From positions 1-33,638 of the forward strand of contig JABHAA010000021.1 in assembly GCA_018674495.1 (NCBI GenBank): DNA of 33,638 bases, in the 5' to 3' direction. Numbering within the stretch: the stretch's first letter is position 1; the number at the start of each line of letters is the position of its first letter. Below are positions 1 to 8,445 of this stretch, in pieces. A program made the position numbers and the translations under genes. The notes below the pieces were generated by a model that saw nothing but the letters and a program-made list of their open reading frames with translations, made no database searches and had not been told where the DNA came from. This DNA comes from Rhodospirillaceae bacterium. Lineage in GTDB: Bacteria > Pseudomonadota > Alphaproteobacteria > Rhodospirillales > UBA2165.

Positions 1-486
1 AAAGGTGGATATTTTGCTAGTGCCCGCCGGTATGGATTTTAGCGGCGCCGGATCGGATTCTTCCAGAATTTCCGAATAGACTTTGGCGAATATGCCCGCG
101 TAGGGGATCGCCAGCGCCAAAATCCCCGTGAGCGGGCTAAGCCCAAAAATCTGCAAAAATATCAAGGCCCAGAACAATTCGTGCACCGCTCTGATGAAGG
201 CGCAGCCGGCGCGCACCGAGCGGAAATGGAATACCAGCGCCAGCAGGAACCCGGCAAAATTACCCAGCGCGACGCCGAGGATGGCAAAGGCCACGGTATT
301 GGCGATGGCGGCGGCGAGGCTTTCGGTGGCAAAGAAATCAGGCGTTACGGCGCCCACGACCATGCGCCCCAATTCGCCCCAAGGCTCGATGGTGGTGATC
401 TCTAGATCGGCGATAAAACTCAGCAAAACCGCGATGGCGACAAAGACCAGCGTCGTCCGCAGCATTGGCCGCGGCTGCAACGCCAT
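1..486 (-). CDS. phnE: PhnE-type ABC transporter permease, partial (C-terminus outside window)
   Basis: Inner-membrane permease of a phosphonate-type importer. The reading frame is open from an ATG at 486 to the left edge (162 residues visible), so the C-terminal part is missing. Visible features are a hydrophobic segment near residues 10-28, another near 65-85, and a permease cytoplasmic-loop-like stretch (IPYAGIFAKVYSEILEE) near the window edge, which resembles the conserved loop of PhnE proteins. The start lies 10 bases after the phnC stop, so it is the last gene of a phnD-phnC-phnE minus-strand operon. The substrate cannot be read from this subunit. Confidence 0.85.
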   Translation of the reverse strand, partial: MALQPRPMLRTTLVFVAIAVLLSFIADLEITTIEPWGELGRMVVGAVTPDFFATESLAAAIANTVAFAILGVALGNFAGFLLALVFHFRSVRAGCAFIRAVHELFWALIFLQIFGLSPLTGILALAIPYAGIFAKVYSEILEESDPAPLKSIPAGTSKISTF

Positions 487-496
487 AAATTGGCCG

Positions 497-1153
497 TTAG
501 TGGCTGTAGAGCTCGTCAAGGTCCGAGGCCTTCATGCCTTTGGTGGGCGCGTCCAGCACCAACTCGCCGCCCTTCAATCCGATCAGCCGGTCCGTATAGC
601 TGATCGCCAGATTGGTGTCGTGCATGGAAAGAACCACCGTTTCATGGGCTTCGTTGATGCATTGCATGACCGTGTGGGCCTGGCGCTCATCGACCGCCGA
701 GACCGGCTCGTCGCCAAAAAATATATCGCTTCCCTTATGCAGCGCACGGCCGATGGCGGTACGCTGCTGCTGGCCCCCCGATAGCTGATCGATCGTGGCG
801 AACAATTTGTCTGCGAGGCCGAGCCGCTCGACGATGGGCTTGATTTGTGCGACCTCGGCTTCAAACGGCTTGATCAGGTTGGCGAGATTGTACCAGGTTC
901 CGTGCCGGTCCAGCCGCCCCATGAAGATGTTGTGAAAGACCGACAGGGAGCGGACAAGACCCAGCTCTTGCGGCACCAGCGAGGCGTTCGCCTTGGTTTG
1001 TTCATAGAGCAGTTCCAGGAGCGTGGACTTGCCGGCGCCGCTTTGGCCGATGAGCGCAATTTTTTCGCCCGGCTCGATGCGAAGCGAAACCTCGCTCAAG
1101 ACCGAATGCCCGTTATAGCGGACCGTTTTCCTGTCTAGGTTCAGCAAAGACAT
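497..1153 (-). CDS. phnC: PhnC-type ABC transporter ATP-binding protein
   Basis: ATPase subunit that powers the adjacent PhnE/PhnD importer. All nucleotide-binding motifs are present: Walker A GQSGAGKST (residues 36-44), the Q-loop Gln near 62, signature LSGGQQQR (124-131) and Walker B ending in GDE (147-149), followed by the D-loop SAVD. At 218 residues it is somewhat shorter than typical PhnC proteins (about 250-260), mainly through a short C-terminus. It starts 16 bases after the phnD stop and precedes the permease, the usual D-C-E order. Phosphonate, phosphite or a similar oxyanion is the likely cargo. Confidence 0.9.
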   Translation of the reverse strand: MSLLNLDRKTVRYNGHSVLSEVSLRIEPGEKIALIGQSGAGKSTLLELLYEQTKANASLVPQELGLVRSLSVFHNIFMGRLDRHGTWYNLANLIKPFEAEVAQIKPIVERLGLADKLFATIDQLSGGQQQRTAIGRALHKGSDIFFGDEPVSAVDERQAHTVMQCINEAHETVVLSMHDTNLAISYTDRLIGLKGGELVLDAPTKGMKASDLDELYSH

Positions 1154-1169
1154 GGGTCAAACCCATCGC

Positions 1170-2030
1170 CTATTCTATCAGACCGATTTCTCTACCCACA
1201 TCGACGATGGGCTGATAGTCGATGTTGCTGGCGGGAATAAAGGATTGGCGCGGAAACGATTTAAGCAAATCGGGATCACGCATGTTTAAAAGCGAGGATT
1301 TGACCTTGGCAACGAAGCCGGGCCCGAATTTCTTCTCAACGTCGCCGCGAATGCTCCAATTGTAATCGGGATATTTCGGAGTTTCCCAAATCACGGAAAC
1401 CTTGGATATATCGATCTTGCCGGCCGCCATTTGCTTTTTCCAAACCTGGAAATTGACGGCGCCAACCTGGAAGGCGCCGGATTGCACCAAAGCAATGGTG
1501 CGCGAATGATCACCAGAAAAACCAACTCGCCGGAACGCCCTGCGCGGCGCTTTTTCGAGATGCTTGCGGATAAAATATTCCGGCATCAGCCGGCCCGAGG
1601 TGGAACCCTTGGAGCCGAAGGTAAAAGTCTTGCCCGCCATGGCCTTTGGAAACGCTGCCGATTTCTTCAAGTTGGCGCTGGCGTGGGCGATGAAGTAGGT
1701 CTGGAATTCTTTGTCTTCGGCGCCCTGGGCGATGGCACTTGAATTTTTGACAAGCGCCCGCGCACGCACACCGGACAATCCGCCGAACCAGGCCAATTGC
1801 ACCTGGTCGTTGCGGAACGCGGTGACCGCGGCGGCGTAGGATTTCACCGGCACGAATTTGACCTCAACACCCAGGGTTTTGGAAAGATAATTGGCCACCT
1901 TGTCGAAGCGGGTCCGGAGCTGGCTTTCGTCTTCGTCCGGTATCGCCGTGAACACGAAGCTTTCCGCCGCGGCCGGCGCGGCGAACACGAACGCGGCCAA
2001 CAAAATCAAAGGTAACAGCTTGAGCTTCAT
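1170..2030 (-). CDS. phnD: PhnD-family periplasmic substrate-binding protein
   Basis: Periplasmic binding protein that delivers substrate to the PhnC/PhnE transporter. A Sec signal peptide (Lys-rich start, hydrophobic core, cleavage near APAAA-ES, residues 19-23) is clear. The mature protein has PhnD-family features: a FTAIPDEDE start, a segment predicting a Val-Pro-Val strand, and QLAWFGGLSG near residue 80. An AGGAGAG ribosome-binding site lies 5 bases before the ATG. The sequence around the N-terminus also resembles the PhnD-like group annotated as putative selenate-binding proteins, so the substrate may be a phosphonate, phosphite or selenate-like oxyanion. It is the first gene of the three-gene operon. 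Confidence 0.88.
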   Translation of the reverse strand: MKLKLLPLILLAAFVFAAPAAAESFVFTAIPDEDESQLRTRFDKVANYLSKTLGVEVKFVPVKSYAAAVTAFRNDQVQLAWFGGLSGVRARALVKNSSAIAQGAEDKEFQTYFIAHASANLKKSAAFPKAMAGKTFTFGSKGSTSGRLMPEYFIRKHLEKAPRRAFRRVGFSGDHSRTIALVQSGAFQVGAVNFQVWKKQMAAGKIDISKVSVIWETPKYPDYNWSIRGDVEKKFGPGFVAKVKSSLLNMRDPDLLKSFPRQSFIPASNIDYQPIVDVGREIGLIE

Positions 2031-2210
2031 TGTACTCTCCTACGAAAATCTGTTTCAAAAGGAAGGGAAATCCTGGTTGGCATCCATTACAATCCCGCAG
2101 CCCGATGTTTCGTTCGGCCTGCAAGCCAACTTAAAGATTTCGAAAATTAAGGTGTCTCTGGTGGTGGTCCCTTGCCGTCAACGACTCCCCCGTTGGCCAA
2201 AAACCTAAAC

Positions 2211-2246
2211 AGGTGATGCACAAAGGTCAATTCACCTAGATGTGCA
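2211..2246. promoter_or_regulatory. Overlapping inverted repeats upstream of the Mo-enzyme gene
   Basis: AGGTGA (2211-2216) is complementary to TCACCT (2232-2237), and TGCACA (2217-2222) is complementary to TGTGCA (2241-2246). An inner AGGT/ACCT pair extends the second dyad into an imperfect hairpin. The two pairings share bases and so could be alternatives. The site lies in the 300-bp divergent spacer between phnD and the molybdoenzyme gene, about 90 bases before the latter. It could be an operator; no regulator is identified. Confidence 0.35.
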
Positions 2247-2336
2247 ATTTATATTTAGATGATTTTTTGTTTCCCCTCGGGCGCTTAGTTTGCTGTGATG
2301 GATCGGGAACCCAAGAGGTACAGGAAAGGCCGAACT

Positions 2337-5330
2337 ATGGGGATGTCATTTATATTATATTTCTTGAAGTGGTTTCTGCGCATTGCCTGTTGGCGCTCGC
2401 CGGAATTCGCCAAGCGCTTCAGGGAAAAAAATCTCATCGCCCAATTCAAGATCGCCGATGATTCCGATGGCCGCTATATCATTATCAAGGATGGCAAAAT
2501 CACCTCCAAGGCCGGTTTCAACCCGGATGCCCAAGTTTCCATAATTTTCAAGGACCAGCGCACCGCAAAAGAATTGCTGATGCCGCCCATCGATCATCAA
2601 AAAAAGATCGACGCCATCAAAAATTTCAACCTGATGATGATCGGGGCGGAGGAAGAGGCCAATTGGTTTGCCGAGGTTGTCTTGGAAGCCGGACGCATCG
2701 GCTGGCGCTGGGGCACCGATGTGGGTCACGGCGAGGTTCGTTATACCAATCACACCAATGGCGGGCCGGTCTTCGTCTATGTGAAGGACCAAAAGATCGT
2801 CCGCGTGACGCCCATCGATTTTACCGACGATGACGCCGGCACTTGGACCATCGAAGCCCGCGGCCGCAAGTTTTCGCCGCCCCGCAAAACCTCTCTGGCG
2901 CCGCACGGGCTTGCCTCCAAATCCTTGATCTATTCCAAAGACCGGCTGCTCTACCCGATGAAGCGGGTGGATTTCGACCCTGACGGTGCGCGCAATTGCG
3001 ATCAGCGCGGCATATCGGGCTATGAGCGGATTTCCTGGGACGAGGCGCTGGATATCGTCACGTCCGAGATCAAGCGGGTGAACAGGGAACATGGGCCTGG
3101 CGCCATCCTGGCGGCGCGCTCGTCGCATCATACCTGGGGCAATGTGGGTTATTACATTTCGGCCTATGTGCGCTTTACCAATATCATCGGCGCCACCACA
3201 ACCATGCTCAACCCCGATAGCTGGGAAGGCTGGTACTGGGGCGCCATGCATCACTACGGCCATTCCATGCGCAACGGCGCCGCCGAGATTTACGGCCAGG
3301 TGGAGGATTGTCTGAAAGAATGCGAGCTGATCGTCTATTGGGCCAGCGATCCGGAAGTCACCAACGGCGTCTACGGCTCGTTCGAAGGCACGATCCGCCG
3401 CCAATGGGCCAAGGATCTGGGGATCGAGGCAGTGCATATCGATCCGTTCCTGAACGAGACCGCCGCCTTTGTTGGCGGCCGCTGGATCGCGCCCCGGCCG
3501 ACTACCAGCCCGGCATTGGCGCATGCCATCACCTATGTCTGGATCGACGAAGATCTCTACGACCAAGATTATGTGGCGGCGCGCACCACCGGCTTTGATA
3601 AATGGCGCGCCTATATCATGGGCGAGGGCGAAGATGGCACCCCAAAAACGCCGGAATGGGCGGAGGACGAGACCGGCGTTCCGGCCCGCGATATTCGCGC
3701 TCTGGCGCGCCAATGGGGGACCAAGAAAACCTACCTCGCGGCGGGCAGCATGGGCACCACGCTCGGCGGCGCCTGCCGCTCGGCCACCGGCGCCCAATGG
3801 GCGCGTTCGATGATCTGCCTGATGGCCATGCAGGGGCTTGGCAAGCCGGGCATCAATTTCGGCAATCTGCAATTCGGCGCGCCCATCGATTACAATTTCT
3901 TTTTCCCAGGCTATGCGGAAGGCGGCATGAGCGGCGATCTGGCCAATACCGCATCGGCCATCAATCTCTACCAGCGCATGCCGCATCTGTTGAGCATGAA
4001 CCCCAACCAGCAGATGGTGCCGCGCCTGAAAATGCCAGAAGCAATCCTGGATGGTAAGGCCGAAGGCTATCCCATCGATATCCGCTCCATCGAGGGCCAG
4101 TTTTTCCCGGTGCACTATCCGGCGCCCGGCCATTCAGAAGTGCGCATGATGTACAAATACGGCTCTTCGTATATCGGCACCCAGCCGGACAGCAACCGCT
4201 ACATAAAAATGTATCAGAGCGACAAGCTGGAATTCGTCGTCACCCAGGCGATCTGGAACGAGGGCGAGGTGCCGTTTGCCGACGTCATCTTGCCGGCCTG
4301 CACCAATTTCGAACGCTGGGATATCGGTGAATGGGCCAATCCGGGCGGCTATGGCTTTGATTGGGTCGGCCAGCTCAATCACCGGGTTATCGGCTTGCAG
4401 CATCCGGCGATTAAGCCGCAAGGGGAATCCAAATCCGATTTCCGCATCTTCCACGAGATTTGCAAGCGTCTCGGCACCGGCGCCTATTTTTCCGAAGGCA
4501 TGTCCGAGCTGGATTGGGTGAAGCGCATGTTCGACGCGTCCGATTTGCCCAAGCATATTTCCTGGAAAAAATTCCTCAAGAAGGGCTATTTCGTGGTGCC
4601 GCCGGAGGGCGAAAAGACGCGCCCGGCCACATCGTATCGCTGGTTCGCCGAGGGCCGCAAAAAAGATGTGCCCGAGCCGCATCCGCTGCCCGGCTCCTAT
4701 GGCGAGGATTTCCTCGAAGGCTTGCAGACCCAATCAGGCAAGATCGAGTTCGAAAGCCAAAGCCTGAAGCGCTACGGCCAGGACCCGGAGCGGCCGCCAT
4801 TGAACGAATACATCCCGTCCTGGGAGGGGCTGCACACAACGGAGCTGACCGATAAATATCCGCTGCAGCTTATTTCGCCCCACGCCCGCTACAGCTTTCA
4901 CACCAAGGGCGACGGCAAGGATTCTTCGATCAACGATATCGAAGACCACCGTATCCAGATCGATGGCCATTATTATTGGATCGCGCGCCTGAATGGCGAT
5001 GATGCAAGGGCACGCGGCATCAAGGACAAAGATTTGATCAAATTGCACAACGATCGGGGCGCCGTGATTTGCGCCGCGCAATTGACCGAGCGTTTGCGCC
5101 CCGGCGTTGTCCATGCGCGCCAAGCCTCCGCGGTCTATGATCCCATTGGCAAGCCGGGCTATTCGCCCGATAGGGGCGGCTGTATCAATCTGTTGACGCC
5201 CGGGCGGACGCAAACCGCGAAGACACATTCGGCGTCCTACAATTCCTGCCTGATTGAGATTGCGCTGTGGGACGGGGCTGCATCGGAAACCGAGGGCGCC
5301 GGCGAAGTTGCCGCCGCCGCAGCGGTTTGA
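2337..5330 (+). CDS. Molybdopterin oxidoreductase, transhydroxylase-type large subunit with N-terminal SCP2-like domain
   Basis: A bis-MGD enzyme of the DMSO-reductase family, 997 residues. I chose the ATG at 2337 because AGGAAAGG sits 7 bases upstream; an in-frame GTG/ATG at 2295/2298 has no such site. Residues about 1-125 look like an SCP2 (sterol-carrier) fold preceded by a hydrophobic helix. The catalytic part begins near residue 130 and lacks the Cys-rich Fe-S motif and Tat signal of most relatives. Both absences also characterise pyrogallol transhydroxylase alpha. His264 lies 30 residues before an Asp294-Ser295 pair, the same spacing as the His144/Asp174/Ser175 active site I recall for Pelobacter transhydroxylase, where Ser binds Mo. 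The partner Fe-S subunit follows 10 bases downstream. The substrate is unknown; an aromatic or hydrophobic hydroxylation is the best guess. Confidence 0.85.
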   Translation: MGMSFILYFLKWFLRIACWRSPEFAKRFREKNLIAQFKIADDSDGRYIIIKDGKITSKAGFNPDAQVSIIFKDQRTAKELLMPPIDHQKKIDAIKNFNLMMIGAEEEANWFAEVVLEAGRIGWRWGTDVGHGEVRYTNHTNGGPVFVYVKDQKIVRVTPIDFTDDDAGTWTIEARGRKFSPPRKTSLAPHGLASKSLIYSKDRLLYPMKRVDFDPDGARNCDQRGISGYERISWDEALDIVTSEIKRVNREHGPGAILAARSSHHTWGNVGYYISAYVRFTNIIGATTTMLNPDSWEGWYWGAMHHYGHSMRNGAAEIYGQVEDCLKECELIVYWASDPEVTNGVYGSFEGTIRRQWAKDLGIEAVHIDPFLNETAAFVGGRWIAPRPTTSPALAHAITYVWIDEDLYDQDYVAARTTGFDKWRAYIMGEGEDGTPKTPEWAEDETGVPARDIRALARQWGTKKTYLAAGSMGTTLGGACRSATGAQWARSMICLMAMQGLGKPGINFGNLQFGAPIDYNFFFPGYAEGGMSGDLANTASAINLYQRMPHLLSMNPNQQMVPRLKMPEAILDGKAEGYPIDIRSIEGQFFPVHYPAPGHSEVRMMYKYGSSYIGTQPDSNRYIKMYQSDKLEFVVTQAIWNEGEVPFADVILPACTNFERWDIGEWANPGGYGFDWVGQLNHRVIGLQHPAIKPQGESKSDFRIFHEICKRLGTGAYFSEGMSELDWVKRMFDASDLPKHISWKKFLKKGYFVVPPEGEKTRPATSYRWFAEGRKKDVPEPHPLPGSYGEDFLEGLQTQSGKIEFESQSLKRYGQDPERPPLNEYIPSWEGLHTTELTDKYPLQLISPHARYSFHTKGDGKDSSINDIEDHRIQIDGHYYWIARLNGDDARARGIKDKDLIKLHNDRGAVICAAQLTERLRPGVVHARQASAVYDPIGKPGYSPDRGGCINLLTPGRTQTAKTHSASYNSCLIEIALWDGAASETEGAGEVAAAAAV

Positions 5331-5340
5331 GGGCCTTGCC

Positions 5341-6189
5341 ATGATGAAATGGAACCTCATTGTTGACGTCGCCCGCTGCCACAACAGCCAGAATTGCTAT
5401 CTCTCGGTGGGCGATGAATATGCCGGCAACGAATATCCAGGTTACACCGCGGAGATGCCCCTGCACGGCCATAAATGGATCGACGTTCTGAAGCGCGAGC
5501 GCGGCGCGGCCCCGATGGTCGATGTCGCCTACATGCCGACCATGTGCAATCACTGCGACGATGCGCCCTGCATTGCAGCGGCCGAAAACGGCGCCGTAAA
5601 AAAGCGTGACGACGGCATTGTCCTGATCGATCCGGTGAAAGCCAAGGGGCAGAAGCAACTGGTTGATGCATGCCCCTACGGCGCCATCTGGTGGAACGAG
5701 GAAAGCCAAGTGCCCCAGCATTGGAACTTCGACGCCCATCTGCTGGACCGGGGCTGGAAGCAGCCGCGCTGCGTGCAGGCCTGCCCGACCGGGGCGCTGC
5801 GCACCGTGTTCACCGGTGATGAGGAAATGGCGGTGATCGCCAAGCGCGATGGCCTTGAAGTGCGTGCGGAGGAGCTTGGCACCCGCCCCCGGGTTTATTA
5901 CCGTAATATGGATCTCTACGAGAAATGCTTCATTGGCGGCTCCATCGCCGGCATGGTGGATGGAAAAGAAGAATGCATTTCCGGCGCCGTGGTCACCTTG
6001 AACAAAGACGGCACCAAAATCGCCGAGCAGGTCAGCGACGGCTTCGGCGACTTCAAGTTCGATGGGCTGGACCCGGACAGCGGCGCCTACACCGCCGAGA
6101 TTTTGCACCCGGGTTTCCAATCGGTGTCCGAGACCGTGACCCTCGGGACCACCGTTTATCTGGGGCTGATATCGTTGGGCGCCCGTTAG
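5341..6189 (+). CDS. Fe-S electron-transfer subunit with C-terminal Cna-B-like domain (transhydroxylase small-subunit type)
   Basis: Partner of the preceding molybdoenzyme, carrying electrons through [4Fe-4S] clusters. It has 282 residues, close to the roughly 274 of the transhydroxylase beta subunit. Cys ligands are visible at 13 and 19, 69/72/77 (CxxCxxxxC), 111 (CPYGA) and 144/148 (CxxxCPTGA). Residues about 200-282 form a separate beta-rich domain (GxVxDGKEECISGAVVTL...) of Cna-B/transthyretin type, which the known beta subunit also carries. The start ATG follows a GAGGG site 10 bases after the large-subunit stop; an in-frame upstream extension lies inside the large-subunit gene and was rejected. 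The first cluster pair has CxxxxxC spacing rather than the standard CxxC. Confidence 0.88.
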   Translation: MMKWNLIVDVARCHNSQNCYLSVGDEYAGNEYPGYTAEMPLHGHKWIDVLKRERGAAPMVDVAYMPTMCNHCDDAPCIAAAENGAVKKRDDGIVLIDPVKAKGQKQLVDACPYGAIWWNEESQVPQHWNFDAHLLDRGWKQPRCVQACPTGALRTVFTGDEEMAVIAKRDGLEVRAEELGTRPRVYYRNMDLYEKCFIGGSIAGMVDGKEECISGAVVTLNKDGTKIAEQVSDGFGDFKFDGLDPDSGAYTAEILHPGFQSVSETVTLGTTVYLGLISLGAR

Positions 6190-6195
6190 CTGGAA

Positions 6196-6657
6196 TTAAT
6201 GTACCTGGCCGCGCCGTTCGAAATAGCGCTGGTGATAATCCTCGGCCCGGAAAAATTCCGAACATTCCGCGATTTCGGTGACGATCGGATCGCGGTAGGC
6301 GTCGCTTTCTTCCTTGTGCGCCAGCGATTGGCGCGCCGCCGTTTGCTGATCGGGCGAATGGGTATAGATGGCCGAGCGGTATTGGGTGCCAAGGTCGGGG
6401 CCCTGACGGTTTAGGGTGGTCGGATCGTGGATGGTCCAAAACACTTCCAACAATTCCTCGTAAGAGACTTTGTCCGGGTCGAACGCCACCTGCACCACCT
6501 CGGCGTGGCCCGACGTGCCCGAGCAGACTGCCTCGTAGGTGGGGTTATCGAGGGTGCCGCCGGCATAGCCCGAGGTGGCATCCTCGACGCCGTTCACTTT
6601 AAGAAAGGCCGACTCGATTCCCCAAAAACAGCCCGCGCCAAACGTTGCCAGTGCCAT
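6196..6657 (-). CDS. msrA: Peptide methionine sulfoxide reductase MsrA
   Basis: Repairs methionine-S-sulfoxide in proteins. The active-site motif GCFWG with nucleophilic Cys10 is at the N-terminus, followed by GYAGG, the YEAVCSGTSGHAEVV block, and the conserved SAIY and YHQRYFE stretches near the C-terminus. Length (153 residues) suits a minimal MsrA. It lacks an obvious C-terminal resolving Cys pair. A GGAGGGTGATCG leader precedes the ATG. It ends 6 bases from the end of the convergent Fe-S subunit gene and is divergent from hpnM. No functional link to the hopanoid or phosphonate genes is evident. Confidence 0.95.
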   Translation of the reverse strand: MALATFGAGCFWGIESAFLKVNGVEDATSGYAGGTLDNPTYEAVCSGTSGHAEVVQVAFDPDKVSYEELLEVFWTIHDPTTLNRQGPDLGTQYRSAIYTHSPDQQTAARQSLAHKEESDAYRDPIVTEIAECSEFFRAEDYHQRYFERRGQVH

Positions 6658-6706
6658 CGATCACCCTCCTTCAATACAAATTGGCTCAATTGGCGCCATT
6701 TCTAAC

Positions 6707-6741
6707 ATAAAATTGACACAACCCAATGCAAAAGCTACCCA
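6707..6741 (+). promoter_or_regulatory. Candidate hpnM promoter
   Basis: A perfect -35 hexamer TTGACA (6713-6718) is preceded by AT-rich sequence and followed, after 17 bases, by a weak -10 (TACCCA, 6736-6741). It lies in the msrA/hpnM divergent spacer. The 12-mer ATAAAATTGACA also occurs upstream of ispH at 21698. Confidence 0.3.
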
Positions 6742-6774
6742 CATTGATCAGAAAGATAAAAAGACAATCGCATC

Positions 6775-7413
6775 ATGAACAAACGCAACCTCCCGGAAAA
6801 ATCGATCCGCACCGCCTTTCGGCGGCTGGCGATCCTTATTGGAGTGGGCCTGGCATTTTGGGTCAGCCCGGCCAGCGCCAGCCCGGCGCGCGATCTGGTT
6901 GAGAAATTTCACGATAACCTGATCGCGGTGATGAAGAAGGCCGACAGCATCAACATCGAACAGCGCTTCGAAATTCTGGACCCGGCGGTGCGGCGCACAT
7001 TTAATATGCCAGAGATGATCCGCATCGCGTCCGGCTCGGTTTGGCGGACCGGCGTCGATGGCGACAAAAGCGCCGCCGTCGCCGCCTTCACCAAAATGAG
7101 CGTCAGCACCTACGCGTCCCGCTTCGATGGATTCTCCGGCCAAAGGTTCGAGACCGTGTCCGAGACGCCGGGCCCGAAAAATTCGGTGGTGGTGCGCACC
7201 CGCATCCACCGGCCCGGCGATACCCCGGTCAAGCTCACCTATATATTGCGGCAATATTCTGGCCAATGGCGGGCCTTCGATGTGATCGTCGCCGGTGGCA
7301 TCTCCGAGCTGGCGCTGCGCCATTCGGAATATCGGGCGATCTTGAAAAAAGGTGGACTGGGGGCGCTGGCGGCGATCCTCAACAAAAAATCCGACCAGAT
7401 TCTGGGCCGCTAA
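6775..7413 (+). CDS. hpnM: Hopanoid-associated MlaC/Ttg2-family periplasmic protein HpnM
   Basis: A 212-residue periplasmic protein of the MlaC (toluene-tolerance) lipid-binding family, of the type found in hopanoid loci. An N-terminal signal sequence ends near the SPASAS stretch (residues 29-34). The mature part shows family features: LVEKFHDNLIAVMKKA, a FNMPEMIRIASGSVW segment, FTKMSVSTYASRFDGFSG and a C-terminal EYRAILKKGG(L). MlaC proteins ferry phospholipids across the periplasm; a hopanoid or other lipid cargo is inferred from context. Its stop overlaps that of the convergent hpnL (bases 7410-7413). It is expressed from the spacer shared with msrA. Confidence 0.85.
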   Translation: MNKRNLPEKSIRTAFRRLAILIGVGLAFWVSPASASPARDLVEKFHDNLIAVMKKADSINIEQRFEILDPAVRRTFNMPEMIRIASGSVWRTGVDGDKSAAVAAFTKMSVSTYASRFDGFSGQRFETVSETPGPKNSVVVRTRIHRPGDTPVKLTYILRQYSGQWRAFDVIVAGGISELALRHSEYRAILKKGGLGALAAILNKKSDQILGR

Positions 7414-8438
7414 TCGGCTCCGCTGCGCGACCGCAACGCCTCTTCTGCCTCCGCCGGCTTCAAGATATAAAACACCAATAATCCCCAGGCGATCCATATG
7501 ACTTCCCGCAAGCGCCGGATCAGCGCCGTCGCCAGGCCAAGGGTGGGCGAGCCGGTGATGGCGGTGCCGATCAACACCATGGCGCCTTCCTGGGCGCCAA
7601 TCGCGCCGGGTATGAAAAACAATGCCGAGCGGACCATCTGCGCCACCGCCTCGATAATCCAGGCGTCCCAGAACGATATGGGATGGCCGATGAATTGCAT
7701 GGTGAAATAAATCTCGGCAACCCCCAGTACCCAATTCAGGAACGACAGGATCAGCGCGACAACGAACCTCGCCCGCTCGTTGGTGTAGAAATGCACCAGG
7801 CGGTCGTCCACGTCTTCAATGCCATCGAGCATGCTCTTTATGGCCTTGAAGGCGGGCCGGGCGGCCAGTTTGGCGCCAATCACGCTCGCTAGCCTATAGC
7901 GCTGGATGACAAAGAACAGGACAACAGCGCCGGAAAAAACGATCAACCCGGTCAGGGCCGATGCGGAATAGGCGGCCAGTTGCCGCGATCCGATCATCAT
8001 TGCAAAGCCAATGGCCAGGAAGGCAACCAGGCCGAACACGATCAGCGTCTTGGAAAGGATCAGGGACGCAATGCCTTCCCGGTAATCGATACCATAGCAG
8101 CGCTTCAACAGGATCGCCTTAATCGGCTCGCCGCCGACGCTGGCCGCCGGGGTGATTGTGTTGAACGCCTCGCCGACCAGGCGCACCTGATAGAACCGGT
8201 ACAGCCAAATCGCGTTCACCGGCGCCGTCGGCGCGGTCAGTTGCCAGGCCAGCGCATCGACCAGGAAGGCGGCGAAATAGAGCGCCAATATCAGCGCAAA
8301 TCCGGCGCCCATATTGCCGGCCAGGTTGAGCGCGCCCTGGAAATCGGATCGCCAGATCACCAAGGCGAGAAGCGCCGCCCCGGTGAGAAGGAATAATGTT
8401 TTCAGTTTGCTCAAGCTCGGCCCGGCCCTTGGCAGCAT
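7410..8438 (-). CDS. hpnL: Hopanoid-associated membrane protein HpnL (YbhN/UPF0104 family)
   Basis: A 342-residue integral membrane protein of the lysyl-phosphatidylglycerol-synthase transmembrane-domain family. Multiple hydrophobic segments span the length, starting near residues 13-28 and 42-60. Family-typical stretches are visible: NTITPAASVGGEPIKAILLKR near residue 100 and FFIPGAIGAQEGAMVLIG near 275. The biochemical role of HpnL is not established; an accessory role in hopanoid or lipid export is commonly assumed. It starts 7 bases after the stop of the CDP-alcohol phosphatidyltransferase PT1 and is the last gene of hpnN-PT1-hpnL. Confidence 0.85.
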   Translation of the reverse strand: MLPRAGPSLSKLKTLFLLTGAALLALVIWRSDFQGALNLAGNMGAGFALILALYFAAFLVDALAWQLTAPTAPVNAIWLYRFYQVRLVGEAFNTITPAASVGGEPIKAILLKRCYGIDYREGIASLILSKTLIVFGLVAFLAIGFAMMIGSRQLAAYSASALTGLIVFSGAVVLFFVIQRYRLASVIGAKLAARPAFKAIKSMLDGIEDVDDRLVHFYTNERARFVVALILSFLNWVLGVAEIYFTMQFIGHPISFWDAWIIEAVAQMVRSALFFIPGAIGAQEGAMVLIGTAITGSPTLGLATALIRRLREVIWIAWGLLVFYILKPAEAEEALRSRSGAD

Positions 8439-8445
8439 TTAAGAA

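Noticed and set aside
2355..4133. 592-codon open frame on the minus strand
   Set aside because: It is fully antisense to the molybdoenzyme gene, has low-complexity His/Arg/Gly-rich sequence and no recognisable domain; it is a shadow of GC-rich codon bias.
4734..6120. Long minus-strand frames (4734-5384 and 5185-6120)
   Set aside because: Antisense to the Mo-enzyme and Fe-S subunit genes, which have clear motifs; no domain or ribosome-binding site supports them.
6748..7734. 328-codon minus-strand frame across hpnM and hpnL
   Set aside because: Runs antisense through hpnM and out of frame through hpnL; no family resemblance.
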